In this document: positions 17,367-25,401 of the stretch, piece by piece | Numbering within the stretch: position 1 is the stretch's first letter | How the letters are laid out: each line of letters opens with the position of its first letter | Assembly (NCBI GenBank): GCA_903882345.1 | Contig: CAIRWO010000149.1 | Coordinates: forward strand, 1 to 33,001 | Reading direction: 5' to 3' | Source: Candidatus Omnitrophota bacterium | GTDB lineage: Bacteria > Omnitrophota > Gorgyraeia > Gygaellales > Profunditerraquicolaceae | DNA: 33,001 bases | Made by a program: the position numbers and the translations under genes | The notes under the pieces: model-generated | Seen by the model: the letters and a program-made list of their open reading frames with translations, nothing else | What the model was told of the DNA's origin: nothing | Database searches by the model: none

Positions 17367-18503
17367 ATGGATAAAAATAAGCACATAGGCTACCGGCCGA
17401 CCTGGGCGGAAATTAATCTGAGTAGTATTGATTATAACTTTACGCAGGTGAGGAAAATAATTTCTCCCCGGGTAAAGATAATGGTTACCGTAAAGGCGGA
17501 TGCCTACGGGCACGGATTGATCCCCGTGGCAAAGAGGTTATCTTGTTGCGGCGCGGATTATCTGGGCGTTGCCTCCATTGACGAAGGGATAAAGTTAAGA
17601 AACGCGGGGCTCAAGCTTCCTATTCTGGTATTGGGGGTTGTCCTTAAAAAGGACATCGAGCCTTTGTTCAAATACAACCTTACGGCCACCGTGTGCACGC
17701 GGGAACTCGCCGCTAGCTTAAACCGGCGGGCGGCTCAATTAGGTAAACCGGCCAATGTCCATATTAAGGTCGATACGGGAATGGGCAGGATCGGGGTCTT
17801 GCATGAAGATGCCGGATCGATCGTTAAGGATATCCGGCGGTTTAAATTTATAAATATCGAAGGGATCTTTACGCATTTCGCCTTTGCAGACATGGATAAG
17901 GCGTTTACCCTGTATCAGATAAACCTCTTTGACCGGCTGATCGCCGGCTTAAAAAAAGAGGGGATACATATACCTTTAGTCCACGCGGCAAACAGCGCCG
18001 GCATGATTAATTATAAAAGCGGGCATTTTAACATGGTCAGGCCCGGCTTGGTAATCTACGGCCTCTATCCTGCAAAAAAAGTTCACCCCAACGGGGTGAA
18101 TATCCGGCTGAAACCCGTTTTAAGCCTTAAGTCCAGAGTGGTATATGTAAAAAGGGTGCCTAAGGCCTACGGCATAAGTTACGGCCATATCTATTTTACC
18201 AAAAAAAATACCACGATCATTACCCTGCCGATCGGTTACGGCGACGGCTATCCGCGCAACCTTTCTAACCTAGCGCCGGTCTTGATCAGAGGCAGGCGGT
18301 TCAAAATAAGCGGAAGAGTGTGCATGGACCAGATGATGGCGGATGTAGGAAATGCGCAGGTTAAGACAGGAGACGAGGCGGTGTTGATCGGCAGCCAGGG
18401 TAATCAGCGCATTACTACGGAAGAGCTTGCAGGTTTGTCAGGGACTATCCCCTATGAAATTGTCTGCGGGTTGGGCAGCCGTATCCCGCGCGTATATATT
18501 TAA
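17367..18503 (+). CDS. alr: Alanine racemase
   Basis: Alr interconverts L- and D-alanine with pyridoxal phosphate and supplies D-Ala for peptidoglycan. The 378-residue protein has the PLP lysine at K43 in TVKADAYGHG and the second catalytic base Y272 in GISYGHIYF. Other family blocks are HIKVDTGMGRIGV, IEGIFTHFAFAD, VHAANSAGM, RPGLVIYGLYP, and GRVCMDQMMADVG. No clear Shine-Dalgarno precedes the ATG. Its stop codon overlaps that of the convergent lptG: the four bases 18500-18503 (TTAA) contain both stops, leaving no room for a terminator between them. Confidence 0.96.
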   Translation: MDKNKHIGYRPTWAEINLSSIDYNFTQVRKIISPRVKIMVTVKADAYGHGLIPVAKRLSCCGADYLGVASIDEGIKLRNAGLKLPILVLGVVLKKDIEPLFKYNLTATVCTRELAASLNRRAAQLGKPANVHIKVDTGMGRIGVLHEDAGSIVKDIRRFKFINIEGIFTHFAFADMDKAFTLYQINLFDRLIAGLKKEGIHIPLVHAANSAGMINYKSGHFNMVRPGLVIYGLYPAKKVHPNGVNIRLKPVLSLKSRVVYVKRVPKAYGISYGHIYFTKKNTTIITLPIGYGDGYPRNLSNLAPVLIRGRRFKISGRVCMDQMMADVGNAQVKTGDEAVLIGSQGNQRITTEELAGLSGTIPYEIVCGLGSRIPRVYI

Positions 18504-19600
18504 GGCAGGGTGAAGATCATATAGAGGCTGAACGACAGGGCGATGATGTGGCTCAGCGATGCCGCCAGAAACGGCATCAACACTTCGCCTTTACCCAGGG
18601 CGATGCTCATAGCATTCAAGACATAATAGAGGAACGCAAGGATAATCGAAATCCCCAAAGAGGAAACCCCCGTCGCGCGCTTGCGCATCTTAAACGAAAA
18701 AGGAATCCCCAAGAGAACGATAATCAGGCTCAATAGCGGCGCAGTGTATCTTTGGTAAAGGTCTACTTTTAACCTCTTTACTACATTTATTGCCCCGCTT
18801 TTGGATAATTTCCAGAGATAATCATTGAGTTGGGAGATGGTCATAATTTCCGGGCTCTGCCGTTGGGCAAGGAATTCTTCCGGGCCCTCAGGGATCGGCA
18901 CCAGCTCTTCGTCAGAATAGCGCGGCTCGTATTTTACCTGCCCGTTTATATCAAAATCATAGGTAATCGTCTGATAAAAAGTCCAGCCCTTACTGGAGTA
19001 AACTCCTTTGTTGGCCACGATTTTTCTAGTGATATTCTGATTTTCATCCTGCTCCAGGATAATGATGCCTTCCATGGTATTGATGCTAGGTGAGAATTTA
19101 TTCACAAAGAAAAGCCGGTTCCTCAGGCCGTACATGGAAAGGTTGGTTATCGTTTCCTTTTCTTTCTCCTGCCCCTTTTTGGGCCTGGTGTCCATCTGGT
19201 ATTTTATTTTTTGATTAAGCACAAGGGCGTGGGGGACAAACCTGTCGTTTACCCAAAAGACAACCATGCTGATCATAAACCCGAAGATGATTATGGTTTT
19301 GGTGATATCGAATATATTTAATCCTGATGAGCGCATGGCGATAATTTCGTTGTCGCGGTTTAAGCGGGCAAAGGTATATAATGTCGCCAAGAGGCAGCAG
19401 AAGGGCGCAACCTGAACGAAGATTACCGGCATATAGATTATGTAATAGCGGACTAAAGTATTTATGCCGACGTGCTGCTTTAGTATGTCTTCCAAATAGG
19501 AAAATATATCGATAATGATATACAAGGAAAGAAAGATAGAGAGGCAGAGAGAAAAGATACTTAGGACGGATTTAAATATGTAGCGGTCTAAGATACGCAT
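18500..19600 (-). CDS. lptG: LPS export permease, LptG-like (YjgP/YjgQ family)
   Basis: This is one of the two inner-membrane permease subunits that, with the LptB ATPase, pull lipopolysaccharide from the membrane toward the Lpt bridge. The 366-residue product has an N-terminal transmembrane bundle (MRILDRYIFKSVLSIFSLCL onward), the conserved cytosolic coupling region ARLNRDNEIIAMRSSGLN, a beta-jellyroll periplasmic domain at about residues 120-270, and C-terminal helices including SLGISIILAFLYYVLNAMSI. A longer frame to 19654 exists, but the ATG at 19600 gives the family's N-terminus. It overlaps lptF by 13 bases. The LptG name rests on its being second in the pair. Confidence 0.88.
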   Translation of the reverse strand: MRILDRYIFKSVLSIFSLCLSIFLSLYIIIDIFSYLEDILKQHVGINTLVRYYIIYMPVIFVQVAPFCCLLATLYTFARLNRDNEIIAMRSSGLNIFDITKTIIIFGFMISMVVFWVNDRFVPHALVLNQKIKYQMDTRPKKGQEKEKETITNLSMYGLRNRLFFVNKFSPSINTMEGIIILEQDENQNITRKIVANKGVYSSKGWTFYQTITYDFDINGQVKYEPRYSDEELVPIPEGPEEFLAQRQSPEIMTISQLNDYLWKLSKSGAINVVKRLKVDLYQRYTAPLLSLIIVLLGIPFSFKMRKRATGVSSLGISIILAFLYYVLNAMSIALGKGEVLMPFLAASLSHIIALSFSLYMIFTLP

Positions 19601-20682
19601 AGCCGGAAAGTTAATATTATTCCCAGGGCCCCGAGGATGATATTGGGCAGCCACATTCCGATTGCCGGGTTTATCAATCCCCGAACGCTCAATGTCTCTG
19701 CAGTGATAAACAGGATATAATAAATCCCGACGATCATGAAGGTAAATCCGAAGTTGATAGATTTCTCCCTGCGACGGGTGATTATAGCCAGGGAAGAGCC
19801 AAGGAGAATAAACGTCAGGCAGGAAAAGGCCATGGAGACCTTTGCGTGTATTTCAGTAATCAGGGGCGTCGGGTCAATGTCCTTTTGCTTAAGGCTCTTT
19901 GCTTCGGCAAGCAGCTCTTTGATCGTCATGTCTTTGGGTTTTTTATCGATGTTATCAGACTTCTGCGCCTTTGCCAGGTTTAAGGAGATAAAATAAGTTT
20001 TGAAATTCAATTTATAGAAATTGGTAAGGTTTTCCGGGTCCGGCTCATCGGCGGTGCCGTCAATCAGCTTTAATTTAATCATGCTTTTTTCCGGGATGGC
20101 GATGAATTCCCCGCGTTTGGCAACGATGGTCCGCGTGGGCTTGCCTTCATGCGGTTCGTAGATACGCACATTATAAAGTTTATTGTCTTCGATCCGGTAA
20201 ACGAAGAGGACATATTTTTCAAACGAATTAATGAATACACCCGGCTCAAGGGCGGCAGTGGGATTCTTTACCCCGACTTCCATCAGGGTCCTGCGCGAGG
20301 CAAAATGCGCGTACGGTATGACCCGGTCGTTGAAGACTACCAAAAGCAGGCTGAGCATAGTGCCGACGATTAAAAGCGGCACAATCAGCCTGAAGATATT
20401 TATCCCCGAAGCCTTTATGGCGATGATCTCATTGTCGCTGGAGAGCCGGCCTAAAGAAAGCAGGACCGCAGTCAGCGCAGCGATAGGCAGGGTATAGGTC
20501 AGCAGGTAAGGGATCATAAAGATAAACAGCTTGGATACGCTGTAAATATCCACGCCTTTATTAATCACCATTTCGGCAATTTTTATCAGGTTGCCGAGGA
20601 TCATCACGAAGGTCAAAACACCCAACGCCAAAAACAGCGGGGCAATGAATTCCTTAATAAAATAGTTCCTTAGTATTCTCAT
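19588..20682 (-). CDS. lptF: LPS export permease, LptF-like (YjgP/YjgQ family)
   Basis: This is the partner permease of the downstream LptG-like protein in the LptB2FG exporter. The 364-residue product begins MRILRNYFIKEFIAPLFLAL. It has helices at the N-terminus, the coupling-helix motif GRLSSDNEIIAIKASGINIF, a periplasmic beta-rich region at about 115-260, and C-terminal helices including INFGFTFMIVGIYYILFITA. The gene starts 2 bases after the comF stop and runs into lptG, so comF-lptF-lptG form a three-gene minus-strand operon. Its presence is good evidence that the cell has an LPS-containing outer membrane. Confidence 0.9.
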   Translation of the reverse strand: MRILRNYFIKEFIAPLFLALGVLTFVMILGNLIKIAEMVINKGVDIYSVSKLFIFMIPYLLTYTLPIAALTAVLLSLGRLSSDNEIIAIKASGINIFRLIVPLLIVGTMLSLLLVVFNDRVIPYAHFASRRTLMEVGVKNPTAALEPGVFINSFEKYVLFVYRIEDNKLYNVRIYEPHEGKPTRTIVAKRGEFIAIPEKSMIKLKLIDGTADEPDPENLTNFYKLNFKTYFISLNLAKAQKSDNIDKKPKDMTIKELLAEAKSLKQKDIDPTPLITEIHAKVSMAFSCLTFILLGSSLAIITRRREKSINFGFTFMIVGIYYILFITAETLSVRGLINPAIGMWLPNIILGALGIILTFRLCVS

Positions 20683-20684
20683 GG

Positions 20685-21416
20685 TTAGTTAGCCAATGTA
20701 AGCACATAAACGCTGCTTGCCCCGGCCATTTTTAGCGCCTTAGCAGCCTCGGAAGCCGTTGCGCCGGTAGTCAGGACATCGTCGATTAAAAGGATATTCT
20801 TGTTGTTCAGTGCTTTTGCGTCTATTACGGAAAACGCGTCTTTTACATTCAGGCGGCGTTCCCGGTCATTGAGTTCCGTCTGGCTACGGCTGTTACGCAG
20901 CCTCAGGAGTTTATCTTCCATTATCTCTTTGTTAAATTCTTTTCCGATATGCCGGGCCAGGAGGAGCGCATGGTTAAATTCCCTCTCGCGTAGCTTGGCC
21001 GCGGACAACGGCACAGCTGCAAGCGCATCAATTGTCCGTATCGGCAGGTTGTATTTTTTTATAAATTCTATCATCGGTTGAGCCAAGAGGCTCGAAAGAT
21101 AATCCTTATTTTTATATTTGAATGCGTGTATCAGCTCTTTAATCGGGCCTTCATATAAACAAGGGCTAAAGGCGCGGTCAAAATGCAACGGCTCCTTGAC
21201 GCAGCCGCTGCAGAGATTATTCAGAGATCTTCTGCCTATAAGGTTCCTGCCGCAGCTGGCGCAGAAGGGAGGCAAATTTAATTTTATTTTTGACCAGCAT
21301 GTTGCGCAGACCAGTCCGCCTATAGAAGCAGCTTGAAGCTTGTTTTTACAGAGATGACAGGTCTTAGGATATATGATATCGCATAAACCGCTGATGAGAT
21401 TGCGCATTAACCCCAT
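20685..21416 (-). CDS. comF: ComF-family phosphoribosyltransferase
   Basis: The 243-residue protein belongs to the ComFC/GntX family, which is linked to DNA uptake and recombination in naturally transformable bacteria. The N-terminal part is a zinc-ribbon-like region with cysteine pairs in CHLCKNK, CATCWSK, CASCGR and CSGCVKE. The C-terminal part is a type-I phosphoribosyltransferase with the PRPP loop ILLIDDVLTTGATASEA. The order zinc ribbon then PRTase is standard. ATG 21416 is used; ATG 21407 is also in frame. A TATAAT ends six bases before the first ATG, so the message may be leaderless. No other competence gene is in the window, so a role in transformation is only inferred. Confidence 0.9.
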   Translation of the reverse strand: MGLMRNLISGLCDIIYPKTCHLCKNKLQAASIGGLVCATCWSKIKLNLPPFCASCGRNLIGRRSLNNLCSGCVKEPLHFDRAFSPCLYEGPIKELIHAFKYKNKDYLSSLLAQPMIEFIKKYNLPIRTIDALAAVPLSAAKLREREFNHALLLARHIGKEFNKEIMEDKLLRLRNSRSQTELNDRERRLNVKDAFSVIDAKALNNKNILLIDDVLTTGATASEAAKALKMAGASSVYVLTLAN

Positions 21417-21422
21417 AGAATC

Positions 21423-21454
21423 ATTATACTAACATTCAAAAAATGCTTTGTCAA
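21423..21454 (-). promoter_or_regulatory. Promoter of the comF-lptF-lptG operon
   Basis: On the minus strand, TTGACA (21454-21449) precedes a perfect TATAAT (21428-21423). The 20-base spacer is longer than optimal. Transcription would be expected to begin at about the A of the comF ATG, giving a leaderless message. The -35 overlaps the -35 of the divergent gene. Confidence 0.5.
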
Positions 21455-21475
21455 CGCCGTAATAAATGCTAAGAT
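21448..21475 (+). promoter_or_regulatory. Probable promoter of the CaCA-type exchanger gene
   Basis: TTGTCA (21448-21453) and TAAGAT (21470-21475) lie 16 bases apart. The -35 shares bases with the TTGACA of the divergent comF promoter. Expected initiation near 21482 leaves about four bases before the ATG at 21486. The -10 is weak (4 of 6). Confidence 0.35.
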
Positions 21476-21485
21476 AGCTGGTATT

Positions 21486-22634
21486 ATGGAAACCCTTAAT
21501 GCTTTATGGACATTTCCGGCAATCGTTTTTTCTGCAATGCTTATTACCTGGGCAGCAGAATGCGGCCAGTTCTTTATTTCTCAAGGGCTGGCCTTGGCTG
21601 TGCTTGCCTGGATACAGACACTGCCTGAATTCGCGGTGGAAGGCGTGATCGCCTTCACGGCAGCCAAAGATCCCTCCAAGATGCACCTTATTACTGCTAA
21701 CTACACAGGTTCTTTAAGGCTGTTTGTCGGTTTGGGATGGCCGATGGTCTATTTCGTGGCTTTATTTTTTAGAAAAATAAAGGGTAAGAAAACAGGCCCT
21801 TGGGTCATCGAGCTGGAAGATGAGCATGCAATAGCAGTGCTTTCGCTTTTACCGGCGCTGCTTTACTTTTTAGTGATTTATTTCAAGGGAACCCTGAAAA
21901 TCTTTGACGGGTTAGTATTGAGCGCGATCTATTTTGCCTACCTTTATCTTTTGTCAAAAATGCCCCCTCACGACAAGGAGGAAATCGGAGATCTTGGCCG
22001 TATCCCGAAGTACGTGATGCAGTTTAAGCCTCCGGTGAATATCGTATGGATTACAGGTTTTTTCATTTTGGGCGCTGTAATTTTATATTTTTCCGCGTAC
22101 CCGTTCCTTAATTCGATGCTGGCGATAGCTGTTTCCATCGGGGTTTCACAGTTTGTTTTTGTGCAGTGGGTAGCGCCTTTCCTAAGCGAATTTCCGGAAA
22201 AACTCTCGGCGTTCCACTGGGCAAGGAAGGTCAACAAGGCGCCTATGGCGTTGATTAATTTTGTTTCTTCCTCGATTAATCAATGGACGATCCTTGTGGC
22301 GATGATACCCGTCATTTATTCTTTGGGGATGGGAAAAATCGCCTATGTGGTCTTTGACGAACATCAAAAAGTCGAGATACTCCTGACCATTATTCAGTCT
22401 TATCTGGGGTTCCTCTTTCTGGCGAGCATGGATTTCAATTTTTTTGAGGCTGCCGCCTTGTTCATCTTATGGCTGGTGCAGTTTTTGCTTCCCGGCATAC
22501 GGGAGGAGATCATCTGGGTTTATGGCGCCTGGGCCTTGATAGAAACGTTCCGCATGATAAAAAATTTCAAGAAAAAAAAGAATGCCTTTCAGGTCTTTTT
22601 AAGGTTAAGCAAAGAATACTGGAAGAAGAAATGA
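21486..22634 (+). CDS. Sodium/calcium exchanger-like membrane protein (CaCA superfamily)
   Basis: The 382-residue protein has about ten hydrophobic segments and the two-fold inverted repeat expected of CaCA cation antiporters. The first alpha repeat is WIQTLPEFAVEGVIAFTAAK followed by HLITANYTGSLRLFVGLGWP, corresponding to the family's SLPE...GNxxGSN pattern. The second is APFLSEFPEKLSAFHWAR with ALINFVSSSINQWTILVAMI. The acidic residues of both repeats (Glu in TLPEF and in SEFPE) are kept. The Gly-Asn-x-x-Gly-Ser-Asn elements are degenerate (ANYTGS and NFVSSS), so the transported ion is uncertain. Residues 170-180 form a charged central loop. It is divergent from comF and followed by greA. 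Confidence 0.7.
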   Translation: METLNALWTFPAIVFSAMLITWAAECGQFFISQGLALAVLAWIQTLPEFAVEGVIAFTAAKDPSKMHLITANYTGSLRLFVGLGWPMVYFVALFFRKIKGKKTGPWVIELEDEHAIAVLSLLPALLYFLVIYFKGTLKIFDGLVLSAIYFAYLYLLSKMPPHDKEEIGDLGRIPKYVMQFKPPVNIVWITGFFILGAVILYFSAYPFLNSMLAIAVSIGVSQFVFVQWVAPFLSEFPEKLSAFHWARKVNKAPMALINFVSSSINQWTILVAMIPVIYSLGMGKIAYVVFDEHQKVEILLTIIQSYLGFLFLASMDFNFFEAAALFILWLVQFLLPGIREEIIWVYGAWALIETFRMIKNFKKKKNAFQVFLRLSKEYWKKK

Positions 22635-22641
22635 TGTTATA

Positions 22642-22650
22642 TGGTATAAT
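22642..22650 (+). promoter_or_regulatory. Extended -10 promoter for greA
   Basis: TGGTATAAT (22642-22650) is a perfect extended -10. No good -35 is visible upstream. Expected initiation near 22657 gives a leader of about 19 bases, containing AAGGGG before the greA ATG. Confidence 0.5.
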
Positions 22651-22675
22651 TATAGAAAATACAAGGGGATAGGCA

Positions 22676-23155
22676 ATGACGGATGCGGCAAATTCTTATC
22701 TCACTCCCGAAGGCCACAGGAAACTCGTTCAGAAACTGGAGCATTTAAAAACTGTCCGGCGCCGGCAGATCTCTAAGGAAATCGAAAAGGCGCGCGGCCA
22801 CGGCGACATCAGCGAGAATGCCGAATACGACGCGGCAAAAGATGCCCAGGCGCACAATGAACAGACGATCTTCGAATTGGACTTTAAGCTTGCGCATGCC
22901 CAGATTATCGATAATGCGAACATTTCCAAGGATGAGGTATTGGTCGGCGCCACTGTCCTGATCTTAGATGTGGATACAGGCGAAAAATTAGAATATACCT
23001 TAGTATCTGAACTTGAAGCAGATTACTCCCAGGGGAAAATTTCCATTACCTCTCCCGTAGGTAAAGGCTTGATGAACCATAAAGTGGATGAGCTTGTCGA
23101 AATAAAAATCCCGGTGGGGATATTGAAGTATAAAATACTTAAGATATCAAGATAA
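22676..23155 (+). CDS. greA: Transcription elongation factor GreA
   Basis: GreA enters the secondary channel of stalled RNA polymerase and stimulates cleavage of the backtracked transcript. The 159-residue protein has the N-terminal coiled-coil, with YLTPEGHRKLVQKLEHLKTV and the tip sequence GDISENAEYDAAKDAQ carrying the acidic residues that reach the active site. The C-terminal FKBP-like domain has VGATVLILDV, YTLVSELEADYSQGKISITS and SPVGKGLMNHKVDE. The length is normal. It has its own extended -10 promoter and AAGGGG before the ATG. It may also be read through from the exchanger gene, which ends 41 bases upstream. Confidence 0.96.
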   Translation: MTDAANSYLTPEGHRKLVQKLEHLKTVRRRQISKEIEKARGHGDISENAEYDAAKDAQAHNEQTIFELDFKLAHAQIIDNANISKDEVLVGATVLILDVDTGEKLEYTLVSELEADYSQGKISITSPVGKGLMNHKVDELVEIKIPVGILKYKILKISR

Positions 23156-23181
23156 ACAAACCCTCCTTTTATTACCCACAG

Positions 23182-23691
23182 ATGAAAGACAACAGAGTTA
23201 TATATAAAGGCAGGCTGATCAGCCTGGCGGCAAGGATCGTAAGGCTGCCGAATAAATTTATTGCGCACATTGAGGTAATCACGCATCCGGGCGCAGCGCT
23301 GGTGGTCCCTTTTTTAAGCAGGGATAAAATAATCCTTCTGCGTCAGTTACGGCCGGTGATCAGGGCTTATTTATATGAGCTGCCGGCCGGTACGCTTAAA
23401 AAGGATGAGACTGTGCTTTCCTGCGGCCGCAGGGAAATCGTGGAAGAGACCGGTTACCGCGCAAAAAAGTTTACCCGGCTGGGCTATATTTATCCTGTGC
23501 CGGGGTATTCTACGGAAAAAATCGTCATCTTTAAGGCAGAAGGCCTGTCTAAGGAAAATGCGCAGCTAGATAAGGATGAAATTATCGAGAGCCTTATCGT
23601 TACGCGCAAACAGTTGAAGGCGATGTTCGCGAAAGGAAAAATTGTCGATGCAAAGACTATCTGTGCGCTTACGCTGTGCGGGTGGCTGTAA
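23182..23691 (+). CDS. NUDIX hydrolase, ADP-ribose pyrophosphatase type
   Basis: The 169-residue enzyme hydrolyses a nucleoside diphosphate linked to another moiety, most likely ADP-ribose or a nucleotide sugar. The Nudix box is complete: G70, E76, R84-E85, E88-E89 and G91 within GTLKKDETVLSCGRREIVEE and the next residues. The preceding QLRPVIRAYLYELPAG and the following YPVPGYSTEKIVIFKAEGL match the NudF/ADPRase group. No Shine-Dalgarno is evident. The 3' end overlaps the glycosyltransferase gene by 44 bases when the ATG start of that gene is used. Confidence 0.9.
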   Translation: MKDNRVIYKGRLISLAARIVRLPNKFIAHIEVITHPGAALVVPFLSRDKIILLRQLRPVIRAYLYELPAGTLKKDETVLSCGRREIVEETGYRAKKFTRLGYIYPVPGYSTEKIVIFKAEGLSKENAQLDKDEIIESLIVTRKQLKAMFAKGKIVDAKTICALTLCGWL

Positions 23692-25396
23692 AAACATACT
23701 GATCCTCGTCGTACTGACTTATTTTTTCTTTTGTTTTGGTAACGGCATAATCAGCCTTAGCAATCCGGATGAAGTTTTTTATGCCGGCACGGCAAAAGAG
23801 ATGATCAACCAGCACAGCTGGATGACGCCTTATTTATTCGGCCAGCCGCAATTTGAAAAGCCGGTATTTTTATACTGGATGCTGCGGATCGCCTTTATGA
23901 TTTTCGGTATTGGAAGTTTTGCCGGCCGTTTCTTTCCGGCAGTATTCGCTTCCCTGGGGGTAGTTGCGGTTTACCTTTTCTCGCTGATAGCATTCAAGGA
24001 TGAAAAGAAGGCATTCTTTACCGGCTTGGTTTTGATGTCCTCAGGGCTCTATATCGGGCTGGCGCGGACAATTTTTACGGATATGATTTTTTCCGTATTT
24101 ATCCTTTTATCGCTGCTAGCGTTTTTCTGGGGGTATGCGCGGGCACCCGAACCTATAGGATGGTTCGGTGTGCGCTTGTTGCGCAAGGAAAAGAAGGCCG
24201 GCGGTATCCTCTTATTTTTTGTTTTTTCCGCTTTAGCGGTCTTGACCAAGGGGCCGCTGGGATTTTTTATCCCGTTTATGGCGATAGTGATTTTTCTTGC
24301 GCTAAAGAAAGAGCTGAAATTTATCTTTTCGAAAGCAACGCTGTGGGGTCTGTTGGTTTTTATTCTGATCGCTTTTCCCTGGTACCTGCTGATGATCAAA
24401 AAATACGGCTCTAGCTTTACCCACGAGTTTTTTTATAATGACCACATCCGCCGGATATTCGAGGCAGAACATAGTTCAAACGACACTTGGCATTTTTATC
24501 CTTTCGCAATGGTTTGGGCGATGTTCCCCTGGAGCGCGTTTGTAGTTATTTCCCTGCTCGGCCTGTATAAGCATATAAGGAAGGCAGGGGAGCCAGTCTA
24601 CCTTTTTCTTGCCTCTTGGATTGCCGCAGTCTTTCTTATTTTTCAACCCTGCCATTCTAAGCTGGTAAGCTACATCTTCCCGATGTTTCCCGCGCTGGCC
24701 ATACTTAGCGCCGACCTTATTTATCGCGGGGCAGCGCAAAATCAAAGGCCACGCCTTGTATTTTCCGCTTTTTTGCTCACGGTATTGGCGCTTGTTGTTT
24801 CATACGTTGGCTTGGCCGTGGGTTCGGTTTTATTTTCCCGCTATATTACGACGTATTTGCCGAACAAGCTGCCGGTTTATATTTTATTAGCTCTGCTTTT
24901 TATCTTGGTCATACTGTGTTCGGTTTTTATCGCGTGCCGCAGGCTGCTGAAAACGGCCTGCGTATTGATGCTTTTTATCCCCGTGCTTTTTTCTATCGTG
25001 CCCCAGGTCAGCAAATATATCGATCCCTACCTTTCATCGCGTGATATCTGCCGCTACCTTCAGGATAATTATAAGCTCGACAATACGATATTGGTCTCTA
25101 AATTTTTTACCCGCGGGGTAAGATATTATACGGAAAAAAAAGTAGCGGTAATCGACATCCCGGGAAATGGTTTTTTTAGCCCGCACCCCATAGCTTTTCT
25201 TAATTCCGACAGTAAGGTCCTGGATCTTTTACGCCGGCAGCCGGTTACATATTGCGTCCTTAAGAAAACGGCGCTACAGGATATCCAACGTTTCAGCAAT
25301 GAATTTGACTATAAGGTCTTGAAGGTCATCGGCAACGAGTATTTAGTCAGGATCAAGCCGAGAACATTGACAATAGCGGGAAGGGGAGTAGAATAA
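23648..25396 (+). CDS. ArnT/PMT-like glycosyltransferase (GT39/GT83), with embedded repeat
   Basis: The roughly 582-residue polytopic protein resembles ArnT and dolichyl-phosphate-mannose mannosyltransferases, which move sugars from a polyprenyl-phosphate donor on the periplasmic face. The first loop has the signature SNPDEVFYAGTAKEMINQHS with PYLFGQPQFEKPVFLYWML, including the catalytic acidic pair. About ten to twelve membrane helices follow, with AVLTKGPLGFFIPF as a further family landmark, and a soluble C-terminal domain from about residue 455. The acceptor is unknown; lipid A or a cell-surface glycan is plausible. ATG 23648 has AAAGGA ten bases upstream; a TTG at 23642 is also possible. 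Residues 166-181 (APEPIGWFGVRLLRKE) are encoded by a copy of the double-hairpin repeat. Confidence 0.85.
   Translation: MQRLSVRLRCAGGCKNILILVVLTYFFFCFGNGIISLSNPDEVFYAGTAKEMINQHSWMTPYLFGQPQFEKPVFLYWMLRIAFMIFGIGSFAGRFFPAVFASLGVVAVYLFSLIAFKDEKKAFFTGLVLMSSGLYIGLARTIFTDMIFSVFILLSLLAFFWGYARAPEPIGWFGVRLLRKEKKAGGILLFFVFSALAVLTKGPLGFFIPFMAIVIFLALKKELKFIFSKATLWGLLVFILIAFPWYLLMIKKYGSSFTHEFFYNDHIRRIFEAEHSSNDTWHFYPFAMVWAMFPWSAFVVISLLGLYKHIRKAGEPVYLFLASWIAAVFLIFQPCHSKLVSYIFPMFPALAILSADLIYRGAAQNQRPRLVFSAFLLTVLALVVSYVGLAVGSVLFSRYITTYLPNKLPVYILLALLFILVILCSVFIACRRLLKTACVLMLFIPVLFSIVPQVSKYIDPYLSSRDICRYLQDNYKLDNTILVSKFFTRGVRYYTEKKVAVIDIPGNGFFSPHPIAFLNSDSKVLDLLRRQPVTYCVLKKTALQDIQRFSNEFDYKVLKVIGNEYLVRIKPRTLTIAGRGVE
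24144..24189 (+). repeat. Double-hairpin element, copy 2, translated inside the glycosyltransferase gene
   Basis: Hairpin 1 uses CACCCGAACC (24144-24153) and GGTTCGGTG (24162-24170) around the loop TATAGGAT. Hairpin 2 is TGCGC-TTGTT-GCGCA (24171-24185), followed by AAGGA. It matches copy 1 at 42 of 46 positions, and the stem change is compensated. It is read in frame as APEPIGWFGVRLLRKE in a loop between membrane helices. No start codon follows at Shine-Dalgarno distance. Confidence 0.8.
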
Positions 25397-25401
25397 GCAT
25401 T

